Origin: Pseudomonadota bacterium
GTDB lineage: Bacteria > Desulfobacterota > Desulfovibrionia > Desulfovibrionales > Desulfovibrionaceae
NCBI GenBank assembly: GCA_023433925.1
Contig: JAEYTO010000062.1
Coordinates: 1-17,398 of the forward strand
Direction of reading: 5' to 3'
Length of the DNA stretch: 17,398 nt
A program made the translations under genes and the position numbers. This document shows, piece by piece, positions 1 through 7,646 of this stretch. The notes beneath the pieces are model-generated. The model was not told the origin of the DNA. It saw nothing but the letters and a program-made list of their open reading frames with translations, and did no database searches. Every line of letters begins with the position of its first letter. The stretch's first letter is position 1.

Positions 1-88
1 GCGCCAGGCCGAGCGACATTCCCGCCAGCGTCCGCGCCGACGCGCGGCGGACGCCTTGCTCGCCAAAGCGGCGTCAGGCTCCCACGGG

Positions 89-874
89 CTAACGATGCTG
101 CTTCCAGCGGGCCATGAAGCCGGCCGCGTCGCCGCCGCCATCCATGTGCCTGATGAGCGCGCTGCCGAAGACCACGGCGTCGATGGCTCCGCCGAAGGCC
201 GTGAGCTGCTCGGGACTGGAGATGCCGAAGCCCAGGGCCAGGGGCACGGTGAAGGCGCGCCGGGCCTGGGCCAGCTTGCCGGCGATCTCCTCGGGCAGGC
301 TCTTGCGCTCGCCCGTGGTGCCGAGCACGGACACGAAGTAGACGTAACCGCGCGCCTTGGCCGCATACATGGCCATGCGCTCCTGGCTCGTGTTCAGGCC
401 CACCAGCGGGATGAGGTCCAATCCCCGCGCCTCCAAGGCCTCGGCCATGGGGCCGGACTCCTCCATGGGCAGGTCGGGCACGATGAAGCCGGAGACGCCC
501 GCCCCGACGGCGTCGCTGGCAAGCCGCTCCAGGCCGTACTTGTAGAACGGGTTGTAGTAGCCCATGAGCACGAGTCCGGCCTTGAAGCGGCCGCGCCGCT
601 TCTTCAGCTCCTCCATGATCCAGTCGAGGCTCACCCCGGCCTCCAGGCATCGCAGGGAAGCCTGCTCCACCACGGGGCCGTCGGCCACGGGGTCGGAGAA
701 AGGCACGCCGATCTCGATGATGTCCGCCCCGCCCTTGTCCAGGCCCTCGATTTCCTTCCAGAACCTGTCCTTGTCCGGATAGCCGGCCGGCAGAAATGGA
801 ATGAGCGCCTTGCGGCCGGCCTTGTTCGCCTCGCGTATCTTCTGTTCCAATCTGGATGCGGTCATGATGATCAT
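89..874 (-). CDS. trpA: Tryptophan synthase alpha chain
   Basis: TrpA cleaves indole-3-glycerol phosphate to indole and glyceraldehyde 3-phosphate and passes indole to TrpB inside the cytosolic alpha2beta2 complex (last steps of Trp synthesis). The 261-residue product is full length for the family. The motif IEIGVPFSDPVADGP carries the two catalytic acids at E54 and D65. The mobile loop SVLGTTGERKSLP and the phosphate-binding segment LALGFGISSPEQL follow in the usual order. I chose the ATG at 874 because GAGAGAG lies about 5 nt upstream and because this ATG overlaps the stop of a preceding small ORF in an ATGA arrangement; an in-frame ATG at 865 is the alternative. It is the last gene of the supra-operon, yet it is separated from trpB by 235 nt, unlike the tight spacing elsewhere. 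No convincing terminator is visible in the 88 nt left in the window after its TAG. Confidence 0.97.
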   Translation of the reverse strand: MIIMTASRLEQKIREANKAGRKALIPFLPAGYPDKDRFWKEIEGLDKGGADIIEIGVPFSDPVADGPVVEQASLRCLEAGVSLDWIMEELKKRRGRFKAGLVLMGYYNPFYKYGLERLASDAVGAGVSGFIVPDLPMEESGPMAEALEARGLDLIPLVGLNTSQERMAMYAAKARGYVYFVSVLGTTGERKSLPEEIAGKLAQARRAFTVPLALGFGISSPEQLTAFGGAIDAVVFGSALIRHMDGGGDAAGFMARWKQHR

Positions 875-1044
875 ATCTGCTCTCTCGCTTGGTTCGCCAA
901 TTGTTTGATCAAGCCCTGCCCTGCTTTCCTGGCGCGGCCGCGCCGCCACAGGGTTCCAAGGGGACAATGGTGCAGGACGGCACGATTGGACGTCGCCGCC
1001 TTGGGCGACGCCCCCAGGGCGAGGGCCAGGACGGCCCGAGTCAT
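871..1044 (-). CDS. Possible small ORF (57 aa) between trpB and trpA
   Basis: I do not recognise this protein. It is the only open frame that fills the unusual 235-nt trpB-trpA gap. It starts with ATG at 1044, preceded by AAGGGG 3 nt away, and ends with a TGA (873-871) that overlaps the trpA ATG by 4 nt (ATGA), the standard sign of translational coupling. The N-terminal third (MTRAVLALALGASPKAA) uses G/C-ending codons like the neighbours and is mildly hydrophobic. The C-terminal half is basic and its codons are less biased. It could be a real coupling peptide, a decayed gene remnant, or chance. The ATGA overlap and the ribosome binding site are seen directly; function is unknown. Confidence 0.3.
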   Translation of the reverse strand: MTRAVLALALGASPKAATSNRAVLHHCPLGTLWRRGRARKAGQGLIKQLANQAREQI

Positions 1045-1109
1045 TATCCCCTTGGCGGGAGGAGTCCGGGGAGGGCAGCGCCCTCACCGGCCGCCGGAGG
1101 CATTCGCCT

Positions 1110-2291
<1,182 letters not shown>

Positions 2292-2303
2292 GTCTGTCAT
2301 CCT

Positions 2304-2945
2304 TTATGTGTTTGCTCGCCGACAGGCGGCGATGGCGGTGCGAACTTTCTCCGAATCCTTGACGCCGGGCGCGGACTCCAGGCCGGAGTTGAGGTCGATG
2401 CCGGCCGGACCCGTCCGGTGGGAACAGCCGTGAGCGTCCAGGGCCGCGCGGACGTTGTCCGGGTTCAGGCCGCCAGCCAGGAGCCACGGGCGCGGACTGT
2501 GCAGATCCGCCAGGACCGCGCAATCAAGGCTCCGGCCATGGCCGCCTCCGGATGTTCCGGCGTCGAGCAGGAACAGGGCGCAGTCCGGGAAACGGGCCAT
2601 GTCGGCCTCCAGCTCGGCCAGGCTGGCGCAGCGCTCGGGCCAGAAGACCTTGATGACGCGCCCCGGCCCCACCTCGCGGCAGAACTCCGGACCCTGTCCG
2701 CCGTGGAGCTGGGCATAGTCGAGCCCGGCTTCGTCCATGACGTGGCAGACCTCCTCGGCCGACTGCCGCACGAAGACGCCGACCTTGCGGGCTTGCCCCA
2801 GGTCGTCCGGCCCGAGGCTGGCTGGAAAGTCCGGCCTGACGAAACGCGGACTGCCCGGATGGAAGATGAAGCCGAGCAGGTCGGCCCCGGCCTCCGCGCA
2901 CAGGCGCGCGTCCTCGCGGCGGGTGATGCCGCAGACCTTGATCAT
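2304..2945 (-). CDS. trpF: Phosphoribosylanthranilate isomerase
   Basis: TrpF performs the Amadori rearrangement of N-(5'-phosphoribosyl)anthranilate to CdRP, the third step from chorismate to Trp. The 213-residue protein is a single TIM barrel of normal length. The catalytic cysteine is C5 in MIKVCGIT and the catalytic aspartate is D128 in FLLDAGTSGGGHG, which also includes the phosphate-binding glycines. LLAGGLNPDNV and GIDLNSGLESAPGVKD are family-typical C-terminal segments. The start ATG (2945) shares one base with the trpC stop (TGATG), so it depends on coupling to trpC. It is a separate gene here, not fused to trpC as in enteric bacteria. Confidence 0.97.
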   Translation of the reverse strand: MIKVCGITRREDARLCAEAGADLLGFIFHPGSPRFVRPDFPASLGPDDLGQARKVGVFVRQSAEEVCHVMDEAGLDYAQLHGGQGPEFCREVGPGRVIKVFWPERCASLAELEADMARFPDCALFLLDAGTSGGGHGRSLDCAVLADLHSPRPWLLAGGLNPDNVRAALDAHGCSHRTGPAGIDLNSGLESAPGVKDSEKVRTAIAACRRANT

Positions 2946-3736
2946 CACCTGGTCAGCCCTCCGTCGCGGATGCGGCCGGTCAGCTCCGCGAGCTTGCGGC
3001 CCGGATCCCTGGACTCCATGAGCGCCGTGCCCACCAGCACGGCGTCGTAGCCGGCCTGTTCCAGCGCGGCCACGTCGCCCTCGTCCCTGATGCCCGAGGC
3101 CGCGATCCACAGCTCGCCCTGGCGCTTGTCCTTGACGAGCCGGAAGGCGTTCTCGGCGTCGACATCCAGGGTATCCAGATCACGCGTGTTGACCTGGATG
3201 ATATCCGCGCCGGCCTCGCGGGCGTGCCCCAGGTCAGCCTCGTTGAAGACCTCCACCACGGGCTCGATCCCAAGCTCGCGGCTCCTGGCGATCATGGTCG
3301 CCAGGTCGTTGATGGACGGGATCATACGCGCGATGAGCAGCGCGGCCGAGGCGGGCGTGGCCGCCGTGGCCACGAGCTGGAGCGGATCGAAAAGGAAGTC
3401 CTTGCGCAGGATGGGCAGGCCGGGTCGGGCCATGAGCGGGACGAACTCCAGGCTGCCCTTGAAGTAGCGCTTCTCGGTCAGGCAGGAGATGGCCGCCGCG
3501 CCGTTGGAGGCATAGAGCAGGGCCACCTCCTCGGGGCTGATGCGCAAGTTCAGTTCGCCGCGCGAGGGCGAGGCGCGCTTGTACTCGGCGATGACCGCGC
3601 GCGGGGCCCTGGCGCGCAGGGCCGCCGAGAACGACGGCCGCCGGCCCTTGTAGGGCGCGGGCGGAAAGCCCGCCTCGGCCTGCTCGCGCAGGCGCGCGAT
3701 CTCTTCCTGTTTGGCCTGTCGGAACTTGTCGAGCAT
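2945..3736 (-). CDS. trpC: Indole-3-glycerol phosphate synthase
   Basis: TrpC closes the indole ring, converting CdRP to indole-3-glycerol phosphate with loss of CO2. The 263-residue protein matches a monofunctional IGPS. AEYKRASPSRG holds E51 and K53, ILRKDF holds the catalytic lysine K112, and VVEVFNEADL and VNTRDL hold the expected Glu and Asn. The odd point is the late barrel motif, which reads WIAASGI where most IGPS enzymes have ESGI, so the substrate-contacting Glu (E210 of the Sulfolobus enzyme) is replaced by Ala. The start at 3736 shares one base with the trpD stop (TGATG) and has GGGAGG about 7 nt upstream. All other hallmarks are intact, so I expect it to be active. Confidence 0.96.
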   Translation of the reverse strand: MLDKFRQAKQEEIARLREQAEAGFPPAPYKGRRPSFSAALRARAPRAVIAEYKRASPSRGELNLRISPEEVALLYASNGAAAISCLTEKRYFKGSLEFVPLMARPGLPILRKDFLFDPLQLVATAATPASAALLIARMIPSINDLATMIARSRELGIEPVVEVFNEADLGHAREAGADIIQVNTRDLDTLDVDAENAFRLVKDKRQGELWIAASGIRDEGDVAALEQAGYDAVLVGTALMESRDPGRKLAELTGRIRDGGLTR

Positions 3737-4764
3737 CAGGCGCCTCCCTTGTTGCCGAAGTTCTCGAAGTGCCTGGCCGCGCGGCCCGAACGCACGGCGT
3801 CCATGGCCTTGGCCGCGGCGTCCTTGAGCGGGATGTCCTCCAGCAGGTGCAGGGCCATGGCCAGGTTGATGGCGACCATCTTCTGTGCGGGCTCTGGGCC
3901 GCCGCCGGCCAGGATGGCCCGCAGCATGGCCAGGGACTCGTCCAGGCCGGCCACGGTCACGGCCCCGGAGCGGTCGTCGGCCAGGCCCAGTTCGGCCGGG
4001 TCCACGCGCGCCCGCTCGACCTTGCCGTCGCGCACGTAGGCCACCTCGCCCGGGCCGAAGGGCGTCAGTTCGTCGTAGCCGCCCGCGCCGTGGACCACGG
4101 CCGCGCGCTCGACGCCGGTCAGGCGCAGGGCCTCGGCGATGAGTAGCAGCAGGCCCGCGTTGGGCACGCCGAGCACCTGGTGCGTGGGCCGGGCCGGGTT
4201 GAGCAGCGGGCCCATGAGATTGAAGAGCGTACGGATGCCCAGGGCCTTGCGCAAAGGCATGACGTGTCGGAAGGCCGGATGGAAGCCCGGCGCGAAGAGG
4301 AACACGAAGCCGGTTCCGTCCAGGGCCGCGCCCACGGCCTCGGGGCCTGTGTCCAGGGGCACCCCCATGGCCTCCAGCACGTCGGCCGAGCCGCACTTGC
4401 TCGACACCGAGCGGTTGCCGTGCTTGACGACCTTGTGGCCCAGCGAGGCCAGGATGAGCGCCACGGCCGTGGAGCAGTTGAAGCTGCACTTGTTGTCCCC
4501 GCCGGCGCCGCAGGTGTCGATGCGGGGGCCGGCCCCATGGGCCAGACCGGGCACGAGGCGAGCCTTGGCCAGGCAGGCCGTCACGGCGGCGGCCAGTTCC
4601 TGGGGCGTCTCGCCCTTGGCGCGCAGGCCCATGAGCAGCGCCCCGGCCTGGCCCTCGGACAGCTCGCCGGACATGAGCCTGGAGAACGCGCCCCCGGCCT
4701 GCTCGCGGGTCAGGTCCTGTCCCAAGGCCAGGGCTTCGAGCACGGATTTCATGAGTTCGGGCAT
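3736..4764 (-). CDS. trpD: Anthranilate phosphoribosyltransferase
   Basis: TrpD transfers the phosphoribosyl group of PRPP to anthranilate, the second committed step of Trp synthesis. The 342-residue length is standard. The PRPP/Mg site appears as DTCGAGGDNKCSFNCST (83-99; the family's GTGGD-TFNIST with several replacements to Cys or Ala), followed by KHGNRSVSSKCGSADVLEAMG. RTLFNLMGPLLNPARPTHQ and VVHGAGGYDELTPFGP are the later family signatures. The start at 4764 follows GGAGGG by about 4 nt and overlaps the trpG reading frame by 16 nt. It is a free-standing gene, not fused to trpG. Confidence 0.97.
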   Translation of the reverse strand: MPELMKSVLEALALGQDLTREQAGGAFSRLMSGELSEGQAGALLMGLRAKGETPQELAAAVTACLAKARLVPGLAHGAGPRIDTCGAGGDNKCSFNCSTAVALILASLGHKVVKHGNRSVSSKCGSADVLEAMGVPLDTGPEAVGAALDGTGFVFLFAPGFHPAFRHVMPLRKALGIRTLFNLMGPLLNPARPTHQVLGVPNAGLLLLIAEALRLTGVERAAVVHGAGGYDELTPFGPGEVAYVRDGKVERARVDPAELGLADDRSGAVTVAGLDESLAMLRAILAGGGPEPAQKMVAINLAMALHLLEDIPLKDAAAKAMDAVRSGRAARHFENFGNKGGA

Positions 4765-5357
4765 GTTACCCTCCTCTGCCTGTGGTTGAGGATTGCCTGC
4801 GGGAAGTTGGCCAGCAGCCTCGGCCCCTCCGGCGTGAGGATGGACTCGGGATGGAACTGCACCCCGGCCCAGGGCCGGTCGCGGTAGCGCAGGCCCATGA
4901 CCTCGCCCTGGTCCGTGCGCGCCGTGATTTCGATGCTCGCGTGCGCCTGCGTGGCCATGACCAGCAGCGAATGGTAGCGGCAGGCCTCGAAGGGGTTGGG
5001 CAGCCCCGCGAACAGCCCCTGGCCGTCGTGCTTCACCATGGACGTCTTGCCGTGCATGATGCGGCCCGCGACCTCCACGGGCGCGCCTGCGAAGTATCCC
5101 AGGGCCTGATGGCCCAGGCACACGCCGAGCACGGGCACCTCCTTGGGCAGCAGGGCCAGGAACTCCAGACACAGGCCGGCGTTCTCGGGCCGGCTCGGGC
5201 CGGGCGAGATGCAGACCATGGACAGCTCGCCCGATTCGGCCAGATCGAGGATGCGCTCCTCGTCGTTGCGCAGGACCACGGGGTCGCGGCCCTGCTTCTG
5301 GAACTCCTGCACCAGGTTGAAGGTGAAGGAGTCGAAATTGTCAATCAGCAAAAACAT
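4749..5357 (-). CDS. trpG: Anthranilate synthase component II (glutamine amidotransferase)
   Basis: TrpG hydrolyses glutamine and supplies ammonia to TrpE for anthranilate synthesis. The 202-residue class I amidotransferase has the full triad: C80 in GVCLGHQ, and H169 and E171 in GVQFHPESILT. The N-terminus LLIDNFDSFTFNLVQEF and the oxyanion-hole segment ISPGPSRPENAG are typical of this family. The start ATG at 5357 has GAGGAGG 6 nt upstream. It overlaps the end of trpE by 17 nt, and its own end overlaps trpD by 16 nt, so trpE-G-D are tightly coupled. A role shared with p-aminobenzoate synthase cannot be excluded from sequence, but the context says Trp. Confidence 0.97.
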   Translation of the reverse strand: MFLLIDNFDSFTFNLVQEFQKQGRDPVVLRNDEERILDLAESGELSMVCISPGPSRPENAGLCLEFLALLPKEVPVLGVCLGHQALGYFAGAPVEVAGRIMHGKTSMVKHDGQGLFAGLPNPFEACRYHSLLVMATQAHASIEITARTDQGEVMGLRYRDRPWAGVQFHPESILTPEGPRLLANFPQAILNHRQRRVTCPNS

Positions 5358-6756
5358 CGGTGGCCTCCTCTCCGCGCAGGACCTTGGCCATGGCCCGCGA
5401 CTTGTTGCCGACCTCGTCCCACTCCTTGTCCGGCCGCGAGTCGAAGACAATGCCCGCGCCGGCCTGGTAGCTGACCTTGCCGTCCCGCACCCACAAGCTG
5501 CGGATGGTGATGCCCGTGTCCAGGTCCACCCGCCCTTGGGTCAGGCCGATCCAGCCCACGGCCCCGCCGTAGGGCCCGCGCGGCAGCCCTTCCAGGTCGG
5601 CGATGACCTCCATGGCCCGCACCTTGGGCGCGCCGGACAGCGTGCCGGCCGGGAAGGCCGAGGCGAGCGCGTCCACGGCGTCGAGCCCGGCCTTGAGCCG
5701 CGCATCCACGTAGGAGGTCAGGTGCATGACATGCGAGAAGCGCTCGACCTGCATGAACTTCCGCACGCTCACGCTGCCCGCCGAGGCGATGCGGCCCAGG
5801 TCGTTGCGGCCCAGGTCCACGAGCATGACGTGCTCGGCGCGCTCCTTGGGGTCGGCCAGCAGCTCCTCGGCCAGGGCCGCGTCCTCGGACTCGGTCTCTC
5901 CGCGCGGCCGGGTGCCGGCGATGGGCCGCGTCTCCAGGTGGCCGCCGTCGCAGCGCACGAGCAGCTCCGGCGACGAGCCAGCCAGCGTCACGCCCGGCAA
6001 CTTCATGTAGAACATGTACGGCGAGGGGTTGAGCTGGCGCAGCCTGCGGTAGAGCACGAAGGGATCGCCCTCGAAGTCGGCCGAGAAGCGCGAGGAGAGC
6101 ACGATCTGGATGCACTCGCCCTGGCGGATGAGCTCCTTGGCCGCATCCACCGCGCGCATGTAGCCCTCGCGTCCGGGCCTGGCCGCAAGCTCGCCCACCA
6201 GGGGCATGGTTGGCTTGCGCAGGATGCGCTCGTGGCTCATCTCCGGTTTGGCGTCCTCATCCAGGGAAAGGTAGCAGCAGCGGTGGTGCAGATGGTCGTA
6301 GAGCACCACCTGGCCGGGCAGGACCAGGCACGACTCGGCGTCGGACGGCTTGACCAGGGGCGCGAGCCTGGGCTCGAACAGACCCGCCAGGCCGTAGCCG
6401 AAGTAGCCGTACAGCCCGCGCGTGACCGGCGGCAGGCCGGGGAAGCCCTCGGGCGCGACGACGCGCAGCCTGGCCGCGACGGACTTGAGGCCCTGCGCCC
6501 AGGGCCGGCCGTCCAGGTCCCGGAGCGGGGCCAGCCGCCTGTCCGGGGCCGACACGGCCAGCCTGCCGCCCCGGCAGGAGAGCAGCAGCCGGAAGTCCCA
6601 CAGGATCAGGCTGTAGCGTCCCAGGCGGCCGTCCACCTCGGCGCTCTCCAGGAGGATGCCGGGCGAGTCGCCCACGAGCCCCAGGAAGAGGCTGATGGGC
6701 GTCTGCACGTCGGCGGGCATCCAGCGGCCCGCCTGCCGTAGCGTGATGGTCTGCAT
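5341..6756 (-). CDS. trpE: Anthranilate synthase component I
   Basis: TrpE converts chorismate and ammonia to anthranilate with release of pyruvate, as a complex with TrpG. The 471-residue protein has the N-terminal regulatory domain with LLES at 35-38, the conserved site of feedback inhibition by Trp, so end-product control is likely. The catalytic chorismate-binding domain shows RPIAGTRPRG (about 277-286), EHVMLVDLGRNDLGR (308-322), the HLTSYV histidine near 345 and AFPAGTLSGAPKVRAMEVI (367-385). The ATG at 6756 has AAGGAG about 8 nt upstream. It is the first gene after an intrinsic terminator placed between tyrA and trpE, so its expression should depend on read-through of that terminator. 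Confidence 0.97.
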   Translation of the reverse strand: MQTITLRQAGRWMPADVQTPISLFLGLVGDSPGILLESAEVDGRLGRYSLILWDFRLLLSCRGGRLAVSAPDRRLAPLRDLDGRPWAQGLKSVAARLRVVAPEGFPGLPPVTRGLYGYFGYGLAGLFEPRLAPLVKPSDAESCLVLPGQVVLYDHLHHRCCYLSLDEDAKPEMSHERILRKPTMPLVGELAARPGREGYMRAVDAAKELIRQGECIQIVLSSRFSADFEGDPFVLYRRLRQLNPSPYMFYMKLPGVTLAGSSPELLVRCDGGHLETRPIAGTRPRGETESEDAALAEELLADPKERAEHVMLVDLGRNDLGRIASAGSVSVRKFMQVERFSHVMHLTSYVDARLKAGLDAVDALASAFPAGTLSGAPKVRAMEVIADLEGLPRGPYGGAVGWIGLTQGRVDLDTGITIRSLWVRDGKVSYQAGAGIVFDSRPDKEWDEVGNKSRAMAKVLRGEEATDVFAD

Positions 6757-6775
6757 GCGCCTCTCCTTGCCTTGG

Positions 6776-6790
6776 CGCGCCGTCGGCGCG
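6776..6790 (-). other. Hairpin in the trpE leader
   Basis: On the minus strand CGCGCC-GAC-GGCGCG forms a perfect 6-bp stem with a 3-nt loop. It lies between the terminator and the trpE ribosome binding site, about 10 nt before the AAGGAG. It could protect the read-through transcript or affect trpE initiation, but no function can be shown from sequence. Confidence 0.35.
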
Positions 6791-6805
6791 GTCTGATGAT
6801 GAACG

Positions 6806-6839
6806 AAAAAGGCCGCGTCCCTCGGAGAGGAACGCGGCC
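6806..6839 (-). terminator. Intrinsic terminator between tyrA and trpE (probable Trp attenuator)
   Basis: Minus strand: the arm GGCCGCGTTCCTC (6839-6827), the loop TCC, and the arm GAGGGACGCGGCC (6823-6811) make a 13-bp stem with a single G-T wobble, followed at once by TTTTT (6810-6806). This is a textbook Rho-independent terminator. It starts 28 nt after the tyrA stop and ends 49 nt before the trpE ATG, leaving little room for a new promoter. Because trpEGDCFBA lie downstream, it is better read as an attenuator than as the end of the operon. The upstream segment 6882-6872, inside tyrA, can pair with 6833-6823, which would dismantle the stem. Confidence 0.88.
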
Positions 6840-6906
6840 CATGGATGCACTGATTTCCACGGAAGCCCTAGGCCCCTCCCCGCTCCTTGTCGTCGCGCCA
6901 CCACCA
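6823..6906 (-). promoter_or_regulatory. Putative Trp attenuator control segment overlapping the tyrA tail
   Basis: Three tandem TGG codons (6906-6898) occur 9 codons before the tyrA stop (6870-6868). Segment 6882-6872 (CGGGGAGGGGC) can form 11 consecutive pairs, three of them G-U, with 6833-6823 (GTTCCTCTCCG), the inner part of the terminator's 5' arm plus loop. A ribosome stalled at the Trp codons would leave 6882-6872 free to pair, giving antitermination. A ribosome that reaches the TAG would cover it, giving termination. The codons, stop position and pairing are read directly from the sequence; the mechanism is inferred by analogy with trpL attenuation. I see no separate leader ORF with Trp codons in the tyrA-trpE gap. 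Confidence 0.6.
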
Positions 6907-7644
6907 GTTGGCCCGCTCGGCCAATAGGGACACGTCGCCGCCGGCCGCGACGTTGAGGTGGGAGCGGAACAGGCGCACGGCCTCCTGGCTGTAGGGGTTG
7001 GTCTCGAAGATGGCTTCGAAAAGCCCGGCGTCCTCGGTGAGCATCTTGTAGGCCGCGTCGAGCCTGCGCCGGAAGGACGGGGTGACGAAGCGCTCGATGC
7101 CGGGCAGCCCGGCCGTGGCCGAGAGGTAGGCCACGCTGGTCACGAAGTTGAGGCCCTGGATGAAGGCCATGGCCTTGTCGTGCTCATGGGCCGTGGTGCG
7201 GAACACCGAGAAGCCAAGGCCGGCGAGCCAGGACTCCACGGCGGCCAGGGCCGCGTCGTCCCGGCCGGGCGTCACGGCCACGCTGCGCTCGCCCTCGGGC
7301 GGCCGCGGGCCGAAAAGCGGGTGCGTGCCGACCACCGGACCGCTCCAGGACGCGAGCATGCGCTCCACGGGGCCGACCTTGACCGAGCAGAGGTCGGCCA
7401 TGATCTGGCTCGGCGAGAGGTGCGGCACGACGGCCTCCAGCACCTCGGCCATGGCCTGGATGGGCACGGCCAGGAGCACGAGGTCGGCGAAGGACACGGC
7501 GCGCGTCAGGGCCTCGCGCGTGAGCGGCTTGTCCAGCTCGGTCACGCGCAGGCCGCTCTCGATGCACAGGTTCTTGAACAACCTGCCCATCTGCCCCTTG
7601 GAGCCGATGACGGCCACGCTGCGTATGGCGAACTCGCCCGACAT
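6868..7644 (-). CDS. tyrA: Prephenate dehydrogenase (TyrA), with Trp-rich C-terminal tail
   Basis: This cytosolic enzyme oxidatively decarboxylates prephenate to 4-hydroxyphenylpyruvate with NAD, on the way to tyrosine. The N-terminal Rossmann fold shows VAVIGSKGQMG (residues 10-20). The substrate histidine motif GTHPLFGP is at 106-113 and the family segment HEHDKAMAFIQGLNFV at 153-168. The protein is about 258 residues with no chorismate mutase or ACT domain. The ATG at 7644 is preferred because GGGAG lies 7 nt upstream; the ATG at 7650, which overlaps the aroA stop as ATGA, has only 1 nt of spacing. The last residues ANWWWRDDKERGGA are unusual: three Trp in a row just before the stop and just upstream of the trpE attenuator, which suggests the tail is selected as a leader peptide. 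Confidence 0.93.
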   Translation of the reverse strand: MSGEFAIRSVAVIGSKGQMGRLFKNLCIESGLRVTELDKPLTREALTRAVSFADLVLLAVPIQAMAEVLEAVVPHLSPSQIMADLCSVKVGPVERMLASWSGPVVGTHPLFGPRPPEGERSVAVTPGRDDAALAAVESWLAGLGFSVFRTTAHEHDKAMAFIQGLNFVTSVAYLSATAGLPGIERFVTPSFRRRLDAAYKMLTEDAGLFEAIFETNPYSQEAVRLFRSHLNVAAGGDVSLLAERANWWWRDDKERGGA

Positions 7645-7646
7645 GC

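Noticed and set aside
1..88. Terminator after trpA
   Set aside because: Only a 4-bp stem (CGCC/GGCG) without a U-tract is visible; the real terminator, if any, may lie outside the window.
931..944. 14-bp perfect palindrome GGCGCGGCCGCGCC in the trpB-trpA gap
   Set aside because: It is pure G/C with no U-tract and is expected by chance at this base composition. It is neither a terminator nor a clear operator.
6757..6867. A separate trpL-like leader ORF in the tyrA-trpE gap
   Set aside because: The frames starting at GTG 6860 or ATG 6842 contain no Trp run before or within the terminator. The tyrA tail explains the Trp codons better.
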